This document shows positions 10,050 through 20,249 of a stretch of DNA of 23,873 bases, piece by piece. A program made the position numbers and the translations under genes. The stretch covers positions 9,505-33,377 of the forward strand of contig QZLH01001169.1 in NCBI GenBank assembly GCA_003833135.1, read 5' to 3'. The stretch comes from Oehlia diaphana (lineage: Eukaryota > Glomeromycota > Glomeromycetes > Glomerales > Glomeraceae). Within the stretch, counting starts at the first letter, position 1. Each line of letters starts with the position of its first letter. Below the pieces are notes generated by a model. That model was not told the origin of the DNA, did not search any database, and saw only the letters and a list, made by a program, of their open reading frames with translations.

Positions 10050-10700
10050 ATGGGGAAAGAAAAAATCAATAATTTATTAATAGTTGGTTATACTGGTGGT
10101 GGTAAATCCACGTTGGCCAATGTATTAAGTGGTACTGATGATTTCGAGGAATATTCTAGTCAGATTTTTAAGAAAAAGGATTTTGTATGGAAAGGAACTA
10201 AATATAATGTGGTTGACACTAACGGAATTGGAAAGGAAATCACTTTTGAAAAAATAGAAGAAATAATCCATTTGATACCGGAAGGGATAAGCCAAATTTT
10301 ATTCGTAATTGATGGGAAATTCACGACAGAAGGAATACTTGGAAATTTCATTTTAGAAAGTGATATTGCTGAATATATCACTATTGTGAGAACTAAATTT
10401 AGTAATTTTAAAAATGAAAGTGCCTGTAAAAAAGATAGAGAAGATTTGTGTAAGAAGAGCGAAAAAATTTGCAAATTATGTAAATTATGTGAAAATATAG
10501 TTTATGTAGACAATCCCCCGACAAAAATTGCCGTTTATGATGATGACGATAAAGAAACAATTGAAATTAATAAAAAAAGAAGAGAAAGGTCAAAAAAAAT
10601 ATTATTAGAACATTTAGAAAAAGTATGTCATAAATTAAGAATGTGGGATAATTTACCTCCAGTTATATTACAATTCTTGAAGACAACCAACTACATCTAA
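10050..10700 (+). CDS. Stand-alone AIG1-type GTPase with complete G1 and G3 motifs
   Basis: The protein is 216 residues from the ATG at 10050, the first ATG in the frame. P-loop GYTGGGKST at 13-21, KKKDFVWKGTKYNVVDTNGIGKE with an intact DxxG (DTNG), the LIPEGISQILFVIDGKF strand, TIVRTKFSNFKNES and VYVDNPP follow. It closes with a basic helix (KKRRERSKKILLEHLEKVCHKLRMWD). It is the closest paralogue of the gene at 8082-8738, and their first 100 coding bases are nearly the same. It carries a short deletion after the P-loop helix relative to that gene (no NKNFQ stretch). No intron, no LRR and no membrane anchor are seen. AATAAA occurs at 10730-10735, a plausible polyadenylation signal. Likely a cytosolic nucleotide-binding protein of the AIG1/GIMAP class; its partner is unknown. 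Confidence 0.82.
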   Translation: MGKEKINNLLIVGYTGGGKSTLANVLSGTDDFEEYSSQIFKKKDFVWKGTKYNVVDTNGIGKEITFEKIEEIIHLIPEGISQILFVIDGKFTTEGILGNFILESDIAEYITIVRTKFSNFKNESACKKDREDLCKKSEKICKLCKLCENIVYVDNPPTKIAVYDDDDKETIEINKKRRERSKKILLEHLEKVCHKLRMWDNLPPVILQFLKTTNYI

Positions 10701-11078
10701 TTTTGTATTCTTGATTTACGTACTTTATCAATAAATGCTTTTTTCTATACTGTAATTTAAAAATTTGACATCATGATTTCAAGTGATTTATAATTTAAGT
10801 CCATCTTCTCGCGTAAATTTTATTTTATTTTTTTTTTTTTATTTTTTATTTTTTATTTTTATTGGTTTTTTTTTCTAGAGGGATTTAGATTTCATAAGTG
10901 TAACTAAATATATGAATTAAACAATAAAATAATGCGGTGACATGGAATAAAATTTTTTGCCATGCGTATACTGTAAAATGAATGATATATTTTATAAATA
11001 GAATTTTTCTGAATTTTTTATTGTCTGTTAGCCTCAATATGACTTTCATCTATTTAAGCTAGAGGAATGCAAATACCA
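10701..11078. other. Convergent spacer with a long T-rich tract
   Basis: Between the 3' ends of two AIG1 genes. 10820-10872 is nearly all T with scattered A, a low-complexity tract. No gene seen. Confidence 0.55.
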
Positions 11079-11864
11079 CTATTTAGACGACGATAGTTTC
11101 TTGATAATTTTAACGATTACTGGATCATCTGATTCTAAATATGATTTCGCTGGCTCTACTAAATCTTTTAGCTCTAAGTTATTCGATCTATCCAACTTAT
11201 CCCACATCTTTAATTTATATTTTTTTGAACATACTTTACTCAAATGTTCTAGGAGTATAGCTCTTGACTTATTTCTTCTTCTACTATTGTTTTTTATTGT
11301 ACCATCATCATCACTATCACCAACATAAATATGTGTTGGTGGATTGTCTACGTGGACGATGTGCATGCGGGGTTTGTTAGGTTTGTTAAACACATTCTTG
11401 ATAAATTTATTTTCGTAAAATATTTTTTCGTTTAAACTACGAAAATCTTCTTCGTCTTTTTTACACTCTTCTTTACTTTTAAAATCTTTAAATTTAGTTC
11501 TCACAATAGTAATATATTTGTGAATTTTGTTTTTTAAAATTTCTTCTTCAATTTCACTAAGTTTTTCTATTTCTTCTGCCGTTAGTCTTTGGTCAACTAC
11601 AAATAAAATTTGGCTTATCCCTTCCGGCATTGAACAGATTACTTGTCCTATTTTATATAAAATTTCTCTTTCAATTAGCTTAACTCTAATATCAACCACA
11701 TGGTATTTTCTACCCTCCCAATTAATATCATATTCTTGAAAATCACTTGAGTTCCTAACTGTGCGTTCATTTTCTTCGAAATGCTCAGTCTCACATATTA
11801 CATTAGCTAATGCGGATTTACCGGAATTAATGGTACCAATTATTAACACATTCTCTTTCAACAT
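11079..11864 (-). CDS. Divergent AIG1-type GTPase, G3 motif lost
   Basis: A single exon encodes 261 residues, with the ATG at 11862-11864 just before MLKENVLIIG. The P-loop GTINSGKSA (10-18) keeps the GKS core but not the TGGGKST of its neighbours. In place of DTIG it has VVDIRVKLIE, so neither the Thr nor the Gly of G3 is present. TIVRTKFKDFKSKEE, VHVDNPPTHIYVGDSDDDG and the terminal helices KSRAILLEHLSKVCSKKYKLKMWD mark it as family. The C-terminus is longer by an ELKDLVEPAKSYLESDDPVIVKIIKK segment. It may be a regulatory, non-hydrolysing member (inference). A frameshifted copy lies at 17938-18671. Confidence 0.78.
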   Translation of the reverse strand: MLKENVLIIGTINSGKSALANVICETEHFEENERTVRNSSDFQEYDINWEGRKYHVVDIRVKLIEREILYKIGQVICSMPEGISQILFVVDQRLTAEEIEKLSEIEEEILKNKIHKYITIVRTKFKDFKSKEECKKDEEDFRSLNEKIFYENKFIKNVFNKPNKPRMHIVHVDNPPTHIYVGDSDDDGTIKNNSRRRNKSRAILLEHLSKVCSKKYKLKMWDKLDRSNNLELKDLVEPAKSYLESDDPVIVKIIKKLSSSK

Positions 11865-12998
11865 ATTTTTTCTGAAATTTTTTTATTGTACCAGCTCAAA
11901 ATGTGTATCTTTTATTACAAGTAGAAATTTGTGTGACTAGTGCAAATCATGGTTAGTACTGTATTTTAAACCCTTGAAACAAAGTGGGGTAGCCGGGTAC
12001 CAGACTAACTCGTGATGGGCCACAAGCACTAAACTTTTCAAATTAATAATTTTAGATTTATTGCAAGAATTTCAAGAATGTTGTATTATTTTTTATTTAA
12101 AACAAAATTTACGTCTCATAAATATTTTGTGTATGAAAGTATAACAAGCCAGAAGTTGATTTGATGTCAACTAGACTTCATTATCCATTAATAATAAGTA
12201 TTGTAGTCGTAATAGTGATAATTGTGAAGAAGATTAAGAAGATTTCATCATTTCTTTAATTACAATAAGAATCGTGAGATTTTCAATTTTTATCTTTATC
12301 ACTAAAGACAAAGAATATCATTCTGTAAGTTCCATGCTATGATTTAAGTGATATAAAGATTCTCAATCAATCATAACTTTCCATCTCACAATCTTTCTTA
12401 CTCTTCGGCCAAAATTAAGATCCTTCTTATCTATTTCAAGACATCGTTTCTGCTCTTTACTTTCTTTCGTACGATTGTTCATAACTACATGACTTACAGA
12501 ACATCTTAGCTGATAGCAAATGCGTTAATATAAATGATTTTAAATATACTGTATATTGAAGTTATAACACGTAACAAACTTTTTTATCACGGGTTCTTTT
12601 GATTGATATCTTACCCTCCGGATATTTTTATAAAAAAGAGAACGAAACGACAGATAAGTACATGAAACAACACAAATGACGGCACCTGGAAAAACAAACC
12701 CGGCAAACCACTCCACATAGCCATAGAACTATTACCGAAGCAAATGTACTCAGCTATTATTTTGGATATTCATTTGATTATCATCGTCGTAAAAGACATA
12801 ACAAGGTGTCGTTTCCTGTGAATATCGAAGTAAAAGCTGTTATTGATCTTTGTTGACTATGTGATACCTTTATTGTTTCATGTGACTTAGTACATATGAT
12901 TTTATATAAAAGTATGCTATTAGGGTTTATTATTAATCTACGACAAACAGCCTGAATTACAATGATAATAATCAAAACTATATGATATAATAAATATG
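11865..12998. other. Gene-free region between the AIG1 cluster and the fasciclin gene
   Basis: I find no coherent protein on either strand; the minus-strand open frame at 12781-12975 is short and unlike any known family. No tRNA or transposon end is recognised. Confidence 0.5.
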
Positions 12999-14327
12999 TT
13001 ATCTTTTATTGTTAATATTAATATTTGTTGTAACAGATTTACTATTTTTTTGTGCTCTATACCATTTATATAACATACAGGAAAATAAAGAAATAACGAT
13101 TCCACCACAAATACCTCCTAAAACAGTACCAACGATTAATTTCTTATCCCTAGTACCTTGAACGTTATAACCATTATCAAAACCGTTACTTGAATTATTC
13201 GAAACCACATTACCACCTGATCCATCTAATGGTAATAAAACGTTATCAATAACATACATTACACCATTTTGTAATAATATATCAGATTTTTCCACTTTTC
13301 CATTATTAACATAAATAGTATCATTTTTAACCGTAAAATGTAATTTTTTCCCAGTATCACTTGATTCTATATCCATACCATCTTTAATCTCATAGATTAC
13401 CGTACCAATTATTGCATGAAGTTTTAATAAAGAAATCTTTTCAGTTGAACCTATAGATAAAATATTTGGTCTATTAAACGCATCATTTGTTGGTACGAAT
13501 ATAGTCATTCCTATCGTTGTATTAAAATTTGATAACAAATTTGCATTCGTGGATATATTTATAAATTGAGTTAAACCCAAATTATTTGCTGTATCAAACA
13601 ATGATAAAGGGGGTAATATAACTATTGATCGAATGAGTTTTAAATTAGTTTAAATACAAAAAGGTAAAAGAGTAAAACACAAAAAGTATATGAAAGATTA
13701 CCTGAGTCAATTAAATGTATAACACCGTTGGTACATACAATATCCATTTGAATAATTTTTACTGGTAAATTACTATTACCATTACTATTACCATTGTTAA
13801 TCGTAATATCTCCTTGTATAGATTTCATTAAATAGAGAACTTGGCCCCCATTTGGTAGATGTACTAATGACGAATCATTTAATAATGTATTTACGACTAA
13901 ACTTGGCATTAAATCCTTGGATAGTATCTCTCGATCTAAAAAAAAAAATAAAAAAAAAATGAATAAATTAATTTATTTTATAGACTCAATATCTATTTCT
14001 TAGTTACTTACCGGGAACTGCGTGATATCTTATTAAATTTGAAACGAAAGCACCATTCGTATTCGTGAGGTCAATTCCTGATGATAAAAATGCATCATTT
14101 GTTGGTGCAAATAAAGTTACAGCAACCGTTGAATTAAGTAACGTAAATAAATCAACTAGTCCTGAATAACTCAATATTTGACTTAAAGTTGATAAATTAT
14201 CTGTGGTTTGAATATAACTTGCTATGGTAACTGTTTGCCCTAATGCATTGTTTATATAGTTATTGCTAAATATTATAACTAGTAATAAAAATTTTTGAAT
14301 AAATTGAGCCCAAGGAAAAAAATACAT
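12999..14327 (-). CDS. Fasciclin (FAS1) two-domain type I membrane protein, three exons
   Basis: Exons on the minus strand are 14327-14012, 13935-13702 and 13621-12999. Introns of 76 and 80 bp start GTAAGT and GTAATC, end TAG, and both fall in phase 1; joined, they give 390 residues. Residues 1-30 form a signal peptide (FLLLVIIF core). FAS1 domain 1 has the H1 block TLFAPTNDAF (71-80), YHAVPD at 101-106 and the H2 block GVIHLIDSVILPP (176-188, rebuilt across the second intron). Domain 2 has TIFVPTNDAF (223-232) and GVMYVIDNVLLP (303-314). A Gly/Asn/Ser linker, a transmembrane helix at about 345-368 and a short Lys/Asn-rich tail follow. FAS1 proteins mediate adhesion at the cell surface or wall; here the C-terminus argues for a plasma-membrane protein with an outward-facing adhesive part. 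A CRE-like TGACGTCG overlaps the start region. Confidence 0.88.
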
Positions 14328-14634
14328 GACGTCGGCGTGACCAAAAGTGTAGAGTTACTGAAAATACTTGTACTTTATACTTATATCGGTAATATTTAAA
14401 TATTAAAAATGACCAGATTTGGTTAACTTCCGATCATAAATTATTTAAATTATCGGAGGGTGAAAAAATAATAAATAGATTAAATCATATTCGCACTTTT
14501 AAAATAATTATTTTATTTTTTTTAAGATCGTAATAATTTTGATTAAAGAAAATTCAAAAAAAAATTTGAAACTACACAACTTACACAACTATTAATACTA
14601 AAAATATTATTGCGCAAATGTAATACAAGTCTAA

Positions 14635-14740
14635 CTTTACAAATTGATTGCCGCAATATTTCCCGGGGCGTGAATTCGTTTACTTAATACGGCTTGGGCT
14701 GTAATCACAAAATTGGTCATAATGTACATTACGCCTTTAA
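14635..14740 (-). pseudogene. Possible remnant of a FAS1 domain end
   Basis: On the minus strand about 32 codons read KGVMYIMTNFVITAQAVLSK and onward to a TAA, which resembles the H2 block of FAS1 domains (GVMYVIDNVLLP in the gene next door). No upstream H1 block or intact frame is found. It could be a broken neighbour duplicate or chance. Confidence 0.3.
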
Positions 14741-15710
14741 TATATTTATATCAATTGTTTCGATAAAGAAGAATCTAAATACTATAAATATTTGTTACCG
14801 CATGGATGAATATATGTTTTGACTCAATGAATATATATTTTTCCTTTTTATATTCTCATTTCAACTCTTCTCAAAATAATTTAATCAATTTTAAGGGTTC
14901 TTAGAAACTTCTTGTGGCCGGAACGTTGCTCAGATGATCTATTTGTTGGGGTATGTTGCCCCTCCCTGTACTCTCTTTTGTACTTAAAATAGAAAAATTT
15001 TGACCCTTTCAAAGTTTTTTTTATATGTGGCGTGGCCAAAATTAATTTAAATAATTTAAATGTAGTCTTTTAAGGAATTTTTTTATTTATAGAATGTTAA
15101 ATTTTGGTTTCGTTATAATTGGACAATTCGATTGTTGTTAATCTTTGGTTAGCGTATAGTGTATTTGATAAGTTGTAATTGCGGTTTATAATACAATTAC
15201 ACACTGTATATTTAATATATAAATTGAATTCCTCGAAATAAAATTTACGAACAATGACAACTATAAAACACCATATCAATAATCCAAACCCTGATTATAT
15301 TTATTTTCTGTATTTATAGAATAATTTTGATACGTGTTTCAGATTAGTTTTACTAAATATAATCAAAGTTAATTTAAATCTGCAAGTATTATTATTTACA
15401 TACAGTATATATGTATATGTATTCTATTTTTAAATTAATCCGAATGTAATTTTACGGAATTAAAAATTCAATTCAGACAATAATTGTTATGATATATCTG
15501 ATAATATACCAAATTAATTATTAAATTAATTCAATAAATTCACAGGTCATAAAATAACACTAATTAAAACTTGTCAAAAATATATACGTCACGAAAAATC
15601 TTTGCATCATTTTTATTATACATTATTTTGAATAAAACATTATTATTACGAAATTATTTTACAATTTAATCATATTACCTTATTTTATGCCTAATAATTT
15701 ACCTACGTAT
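14741..15710. other. Gene-free AT-rich region
   Basis: Between the FAS1 remnant and the HMG gene. The minus-strand frame at 15097-15279 has no recognisable content and is probably chance. Confidence 0.5.
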
Positions 15711-16703
15711 TTATTGTTCATAAAATTGCGGATAATTTATATCGTTAATCGTTAAAGTGTTCATATAATATTCTCCCAATTCATAGATTGGAGCGAAGAA
15801 ATTATTATTATCTTTTAATTCGTTTGTGTTTGTCGAACTTATAGGTAAAGATGAAGTTGAAGGAGAAGACGGATTAGACCAATAATGAGAATAATCAGAA
15901 ACCGGTGAAGAATTTTCCGATGAATATGTCGAAATAGATAAATCTTCTATATAAGAAAAATTTTTATCTTGTGGAGGGATTAAATATAGCGTATTTTGAT
16001 TGTATCTTGGTCTCATACCAAAAATTGAATTATCTTCTAATAGCGTGAAATCGTTTCCTGTCAAAGTTGGATATGCGACGTTGACCATATCACCAATATT
16101 AGTTAAAGTGGCGGTTATAGCGGAACTGTCCGATTGTTCCGATTGTTCATTCGAAGTATTATTTGAGGTCGAATTTACTGAGGAATTATGAGTGTATAAT
16201 TGATTATTTAAAATTTTCTTTTTTCGTCCTGAATCTTTTGTCGTATTTAACGTCTTTGTTGTAGGATTTAACATTAATAAAGAACGTGCGTTTAAATATT
16301 GTCTCTCGGTCTCACGTGCTAATTTTCGATAGGCTGATTTAATGATGGGAGGTTCTTGGCTCCAAGAATCTGCTGCCAAGGTTGAAAGTTTTGTCATTTT
16401 AATCTTATAATTATTCGCCTTGAGTTCTTTAACTAAAGCAGCTCGATAAATAAAAAATTCATTTGGCATTTTTGGATTCTTATTTTTGTGTTTTAAGAGA
16501 TTGGCTACTAAAGATTTAGTATCGATAGAAGGAGGAAAAGATGGTCGTTTAACAGAAATCGACTTTAAGTCATCCATATCGTTGGGTTTATTACTAAAAA
16601 TGTCGTTAAAACTTTTAGTATTTTCATGATTATTCATTTGATTTCCTTGATCTTGACTTATATAAGTTTGGGAGTTCAAAGGAGTTGTTTGTGATTTGTT
16701 CAT
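15711..16703 (-). CDS. MATA_HMG-like HMG-box transcription factor
   Basis: A single exon encodes 330 residues from the ATG at 16701-16703. Residues about 76-141 form one HMG box of the sequence-specific MATA/SOX type: MPNEFFIYRAALVKEL (conserved Pro-Asn then the F-x-x-Y-R of helix 1), SKLAADSW-like helix 2 with Trp at 114, and IIKSAYRKLARETERQYL as helix 3. It is followed by a basic GRKKK patch near 159-163. The rest is low complexity, Ser/Asn/Thr-rich with Tyr near the C-terminus, typical of fungal activation or disordered regions. HMG-box proteins bend minor-groove AT-rich DNA; fungal MATA_HMG members include mating-type regulators, and AM fungi carry many of them. The target is unknown. 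A TATA-like stretch 'attatataac' lies about 15-25 bases upstream of the start. Confidence 0.85.
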   Translation of the reverse strand: MNKSQTTPLNSQTYISQDQGNQMNNHENTKSFNDIFSNKPNDMDDLKSISVKRPSFPPSIDTKSLVANLLKHKNKNPKMPNEFFIYRAALVKELKANNYKIKMTKLSTLAADSWSQEPPIIKSAYRKLARETERQYLNARSLLMLNPTTKTLNTTKDSGRKKKILNNQLYTHNSSVNSTSNNTSNEQSEQSDSSAITATLTNIGDMVNVAYPTLTGNDFTLLEDNSIFGMRPRYNQNTLYLIPPQDKNFSYIEDLSISTYSSENSSPVSDYSHYWSNPSSPSTSSLPISSTNTNELKDNNNFFAPIYELGEYYMNTLTINDINYPQFYEQ

Positions 16704-17136
16704 ATTGTCGATTTAGTTATATATAATTTTTCTCAAGGGAATAATTGTGATTATTTTAATTAGCACGAAAATGACATTTAAGAGAAAAAATCGTATAACA
16801 TTTATAAGCAGTTTATATGGTTTATATGTCTTTTGTTTTTACTATTACGCAACCGGAAATAACAAAGTATGCCGAAATTCCGATGAAAGCGTCATTGTCC
16901 GCAGTATACTGCGGTTAATAAAATCTGCAATCATTCTTATTGTTTCCCAAATTGTTTGTACATCATTCATCAAAGGGGATCTCTTTCTCCGAATCACAAC
17001 TTTTTTATGCAAGATGTTGTAATAACATGTTTTTCGGAAATCTAAACCCTATTCAAATGCTGCGTAATTATCGTCGAGTGAAAGAATAATTGAATCAATA
17101 CGCTTATATTGTTGGATAATAATATTTGTTTCTTCA
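16704..17136. other. Gene-free region upstream of the HMG gene
   Basis: The plus-strand frame at 16747-17022 is unlike any family and rich in residues expected from AT-rich DNA, so I do not call it. It contains the presumed promoter of the HMG gene. Confidence 0.4.
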
Positions 17137-17445
17137 TATATCAGGTACAGTGTGTAAATATACAATCAAAACCCGAAATTTCCAATATACTTACTAAAAT
17201 TTTGCTATCTTGGAAAAGCATATTTGAAAATCAAGTAATACCAGAGAATCAAGTGAATTTTATATCGGTCAAACTTAAAATAAATCTTTTAAATCATTGG
17301 ATCTTGGTAATAGTGGTATCCAAAAAAAGGTAAAAATGTTTACCATTATACTACAGAGAATGCAATAAGAATTTATAATGAAGTTGGGGGAACCTAATGA
17401 TCTTTGGAATTATTCAAAATTTTCCAGGTAGTTAAATTTATTTAC
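17137..17445 (+). pseudogene. Possible decayed exon of an unknown gene
   Basis: An acceptor-like 'atatatcag' precedes an open stretch reading QCVNIQSKPEISNILTKIL and onward, with composition more protein-like than its surroundings. A shift near 17285 into the next frame gives SFKSLDLGNSGIQKK, then stops. I do not recognise the family. Confidence 0.25.
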
Positions 17446-17937
17446 CTGATTCTTAGATATCATTCATAACATTCAGATCTAAATTTTTTGCAAAAATTTC
17501 TTACCAGAGTTACCAGAGCCTAGATTCAAGAACCCATTAATGTATACACATAATACTGAAATATATTTTTTGGAGACTTTTTTTCAATAAATAATTGTTG
17601 CGTAATTTTATACATCATATATTGTTTCTCTCTTAACTTTATTTTTGTTGTTGATATAATTATAATACTTTAAATTATGATAACATAAAAAATTATTTAA
17701 ACATACTAGATGAGAAATTTAAAAAGGCGTTACCGCGCTAGTTAAAGTTGAATGATTTTAAATAATTTTTAATTATTACGTTCTGTTTTACTTTTTTTTT
17801 AAAAAAAAATTTACTATTTTCTGAAAATCCAATTTTACTTAACAAAATAGCGCCTTGTAACAAACATACCGAAATCACTTCTCTCCCCGCACATTTCTTG
17901 TTGAACAAAGAAGATTTTTTATATCTCGAATTTTTAC
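17446..17937. other. Gene-free AT-rich stretch
   Basis: No coding, RNA or repeat signal that I can support. Confidence 0.4.
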
Positions 17938-18671
17938 TGTCGGTTGTCATTTTAGCGACTACCGGATCATATGATTCTAAATGGGATTTCACTATTTTCT
18001 ATTTTAGCAAGTTCCTTATCTAAGTCTGTTGACTTGTCATATTCATACAACCTACCCCACATATTTAATTTGTATTTTTTTGAATATACTTTCTTCAAAT
18101 GTTTTAAGAGTTAGTTCTTGACTTTTCTCTTCTTCTACCTACTGTTGCTTTTTACTGCGTCTTCATCATCACTATCATCAACATAAATGCGTGTCGGAGG
18201 ATTATCTATGTGAACGATGTGCAAGCGGGGCGAGTTAAAAAAGAGATGGGAGATTTGTTAAATATTTTTTGTTTAAGCTATGCAAATCTTATTTGTCTTT
18301 TTTGCACTCATCTTTACTTTTAAAGTCTTTAAATTTAGTTCTCACAAACAGTGGTATGTTTGCCAATTTTGATTTTTAAAATTTCTTCTTCAATTTTACT
18401 AAGTATTTCTATTTCTTCTGCCGTTTGTTTTTGGACTACAAATGAAATTTGGCTTATCCCTTCCGGCATTGATAGATTACTTGTCCTATCTTATATAAAA
18501 TTTCTCATTCAGTTAACTTCTAATATCAATATATTGTACCATTCCATATTCTTGGAAATCTTTTTGTGTGCGTTCATTTTCTTCGAAGTACTCAGTCTCA
18601 CATATTACATTAGCTAATGCGGATTTACCGGAGTTAGCGTTGCCAATTATTAATAGATTCTCTCTAAGCAT
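17938..18671 (-). pseudogene. Broken AIG1-type GTPase copy, related to the gene at 11079-11864
   Basis: The minus strand begins MLRENLLIIGNANSGKSALANVIC at 18671, matching the start of the intact gene (P-loop GNANSGKSA). Frameshifts and small deletions follow. The NSSDFQEYDINW-like part is shortened; the IPEGISQI and 'attcgtagttcaaaac'-type segments are displaced; the region of VDNPPTH is readable near 18190-18210; and the C-terminal SHLESYDPVVAKM part lies near 17938-17992. Alignment with the intact gene is collinear over the whole length. Confidence 0.85.
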
Positions 18672-18810
18672 ATATGTTTTTTTTGCTAAAAAATTTGTGC
18701 AAAAATTAATTTATACGTTTTGCCAATCGCCACTGCGCACTGCGCATGATTAGCACACTGCAGGAAATGGTGAATTACAGACTGTACCAGACACAGTTTG
18801 GAGTGTTCTA
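18672..18810. promoter_or_regulatory. Short divergent gap between two broken AIG1 copies
   Basis: About 140 bp, less AT-rich than its surroundings, with an iterated 'ctgcgcactgcgcatg' near 18732-18748. It separates a minus-strand copy of the 11079 type from a plus-strand copy of the LRR-AIG1 type. It may be a breakpoint or an old shared promoter. Confidence 0.3.
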
Positions 18811-19450
18811 ATTGTTCTAATAGTAAATTTAATATAAACAACTGCAAATTTCTGTTGAAAGAATATGAGCAAAATGGTACTAAGTCAAAAAATAACTAAA
18901 ATAACTTGAAAATATTCAGGAGAATTTACAATAGTTAGTCGTACTGGTGGTGGTAAATCAAAGACTTAAGGAAAATGGGTGCCCAATTAGCATCACTAAT
19001 TTCCAGAGAAAAAGGATTTGAATTGAATGGGAAGAGTTATAATGTGGTTGATAGCATGGGATTGGGGATACTAAACTATCTTCTAAGAAATTATTGATTG
19101 ATGGAAGATTCAAAGCAGAAGAAGCAAAATATTTAACTTGCTTTAAAGTTTTATTTTCGCATTTTGAAATCGGTTACTATTGTAAGAACTGAGAATTTCA
19201 GTAACTCAAGAATAAAAATGAGTGTGAAGCGGATGAGAAACAATCGTGTAATGAGAACAAAATTATTGCTGAAATAGTTAAATCATAATCTTTCGGCGAA
19301 TCTTCAAATTACCAATGAAGGAGATGATGGTACAGTAAAAAACTAAAAAATGAGAGAAAAGTCAAGAAAACTAATATTAGGTTATTTAGACAAAACATGT
19401 CAGATAGATTACTTCAAATTTAACAACGTGGGATCAGAATAAACCATGAA
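18811..19450 (+). pseudogene. Broken LRR-AIG1 copy (3' half only)
   Basis: Collinear with 6532-7330 of the intact gene. It begins with the last LRR ('attgttctaatagtaaatt', then 'aacaactgcaaat'), passes the P-loop region 'cgtactggtggtggtaaatc', and ends with the equivalent of CQADYFKL...WDQI. It has several stops, deletions (including most of the LPEGISQ strand) and frameshifts. Similarity resumes in the 3' flank near 19671 ('gaaatgctaaatttgtgatac'). The LRR array upstream is missing. Confidence 0.85.
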
Positions 19451-20089
19451 GGTACAAATTCGTAAAATATTTAAAGATATTTATTTTAGTTATATCGGCT
19501 GATCAGAAAAGCCTCCCATAATTTTATATGCTAATGATAATAAGTAATAACTGAGCTTAAATATTAATTGGCTTGATTTTTCAATCAGCCGATATGTATA
19601 TATTATTTTTCTAAGAAAGATAGAAATAAAATATACATATTTATGCAAATTACACAGATATCTTAAGAAGTGAAATGCTAAATTTGTGATACTATCATAC
19701 TAAGAACTTGAATTTCTGAATTTTATAGAAAAATGCAAATTTTAAAGATTCCATTAACATTCAGCACGGAGATAAATCCCAGTGAACTTTGACCTGTTTC
19801 TAAATATGATTAATTTGTATTACATATGATGTGAATGTGTGTATAGTTAATATAATACCAAAGCAATTCAGATGATATTTTAACATCACTATCCAATAAC
19901 TGTGTGTATAATGTACATATAAATGAAAAGCATATCAGTTTCTCTTTTTTAGATGAAATTAACACTCAACCTTGTAATTACATCATTAACATGATTCCTA
20001 AATATTTTCCTATTTCTACTTTAAAATAAAGGATTTATCTTCCTTTTACTATACCTTATTATATTTATTGGTATTTTTATTATATCATT
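19451..20089. other. Gene-free region with the 3' flank of the broken LRR-AIG1 copy
   Basis: Apart from the flank similarity near 19671-19700, no gene or element is recognisable. Confidence 0.45.
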
Positions 20090-20247
20090 TCTTCATAACA
20101 TTATTTTGTCAATATCTTTCATCATTTCATCTTTGAAATTAAAACTTTCCTTTAATTTGATTTCCTCATCATCATTTTGCCAATTATCTTCCAATTCACA
20201 TTCAAATTTCTTATTGCCCCAATTATTTTCATCATTATTCTCTCAAT
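20090..20247 (-). pseudogene. C-terminal remnant of an Asn/Glu/Lys-rich reading frame, cut by a pogo-like insertion
   Basis: The minus strand reads ENNDENNWGNKKFECELEDN and onward for about 50 codons to a TGA near 20090. The matching preceding part, EENWGNNKDDKKS, lies on the other side of the inserted element (21000-21050). It is acidic and Asn/Trp-rich, with a repeated NWGN pattern. Function is not recognised. Confidence 0.45.
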
Positions 20248-20249
20248 TA

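Noticed and set aside
10160..10474. 104-residue open frame on the minus strand
   Set aside because: Antisense shadow of the AIG1 gene at 10050-10700.
11940..12060. tRNA-like GC-richer patch
   Set aside because: No cloverleaf with A and B box promoter motifs could be drawn.
16747..17022. 91-residue open frame on the plus strand
   Set aside because: Hydrophobic, AT-driven residues with no recognisable domain, and it starts within the presumed HMG promoter.
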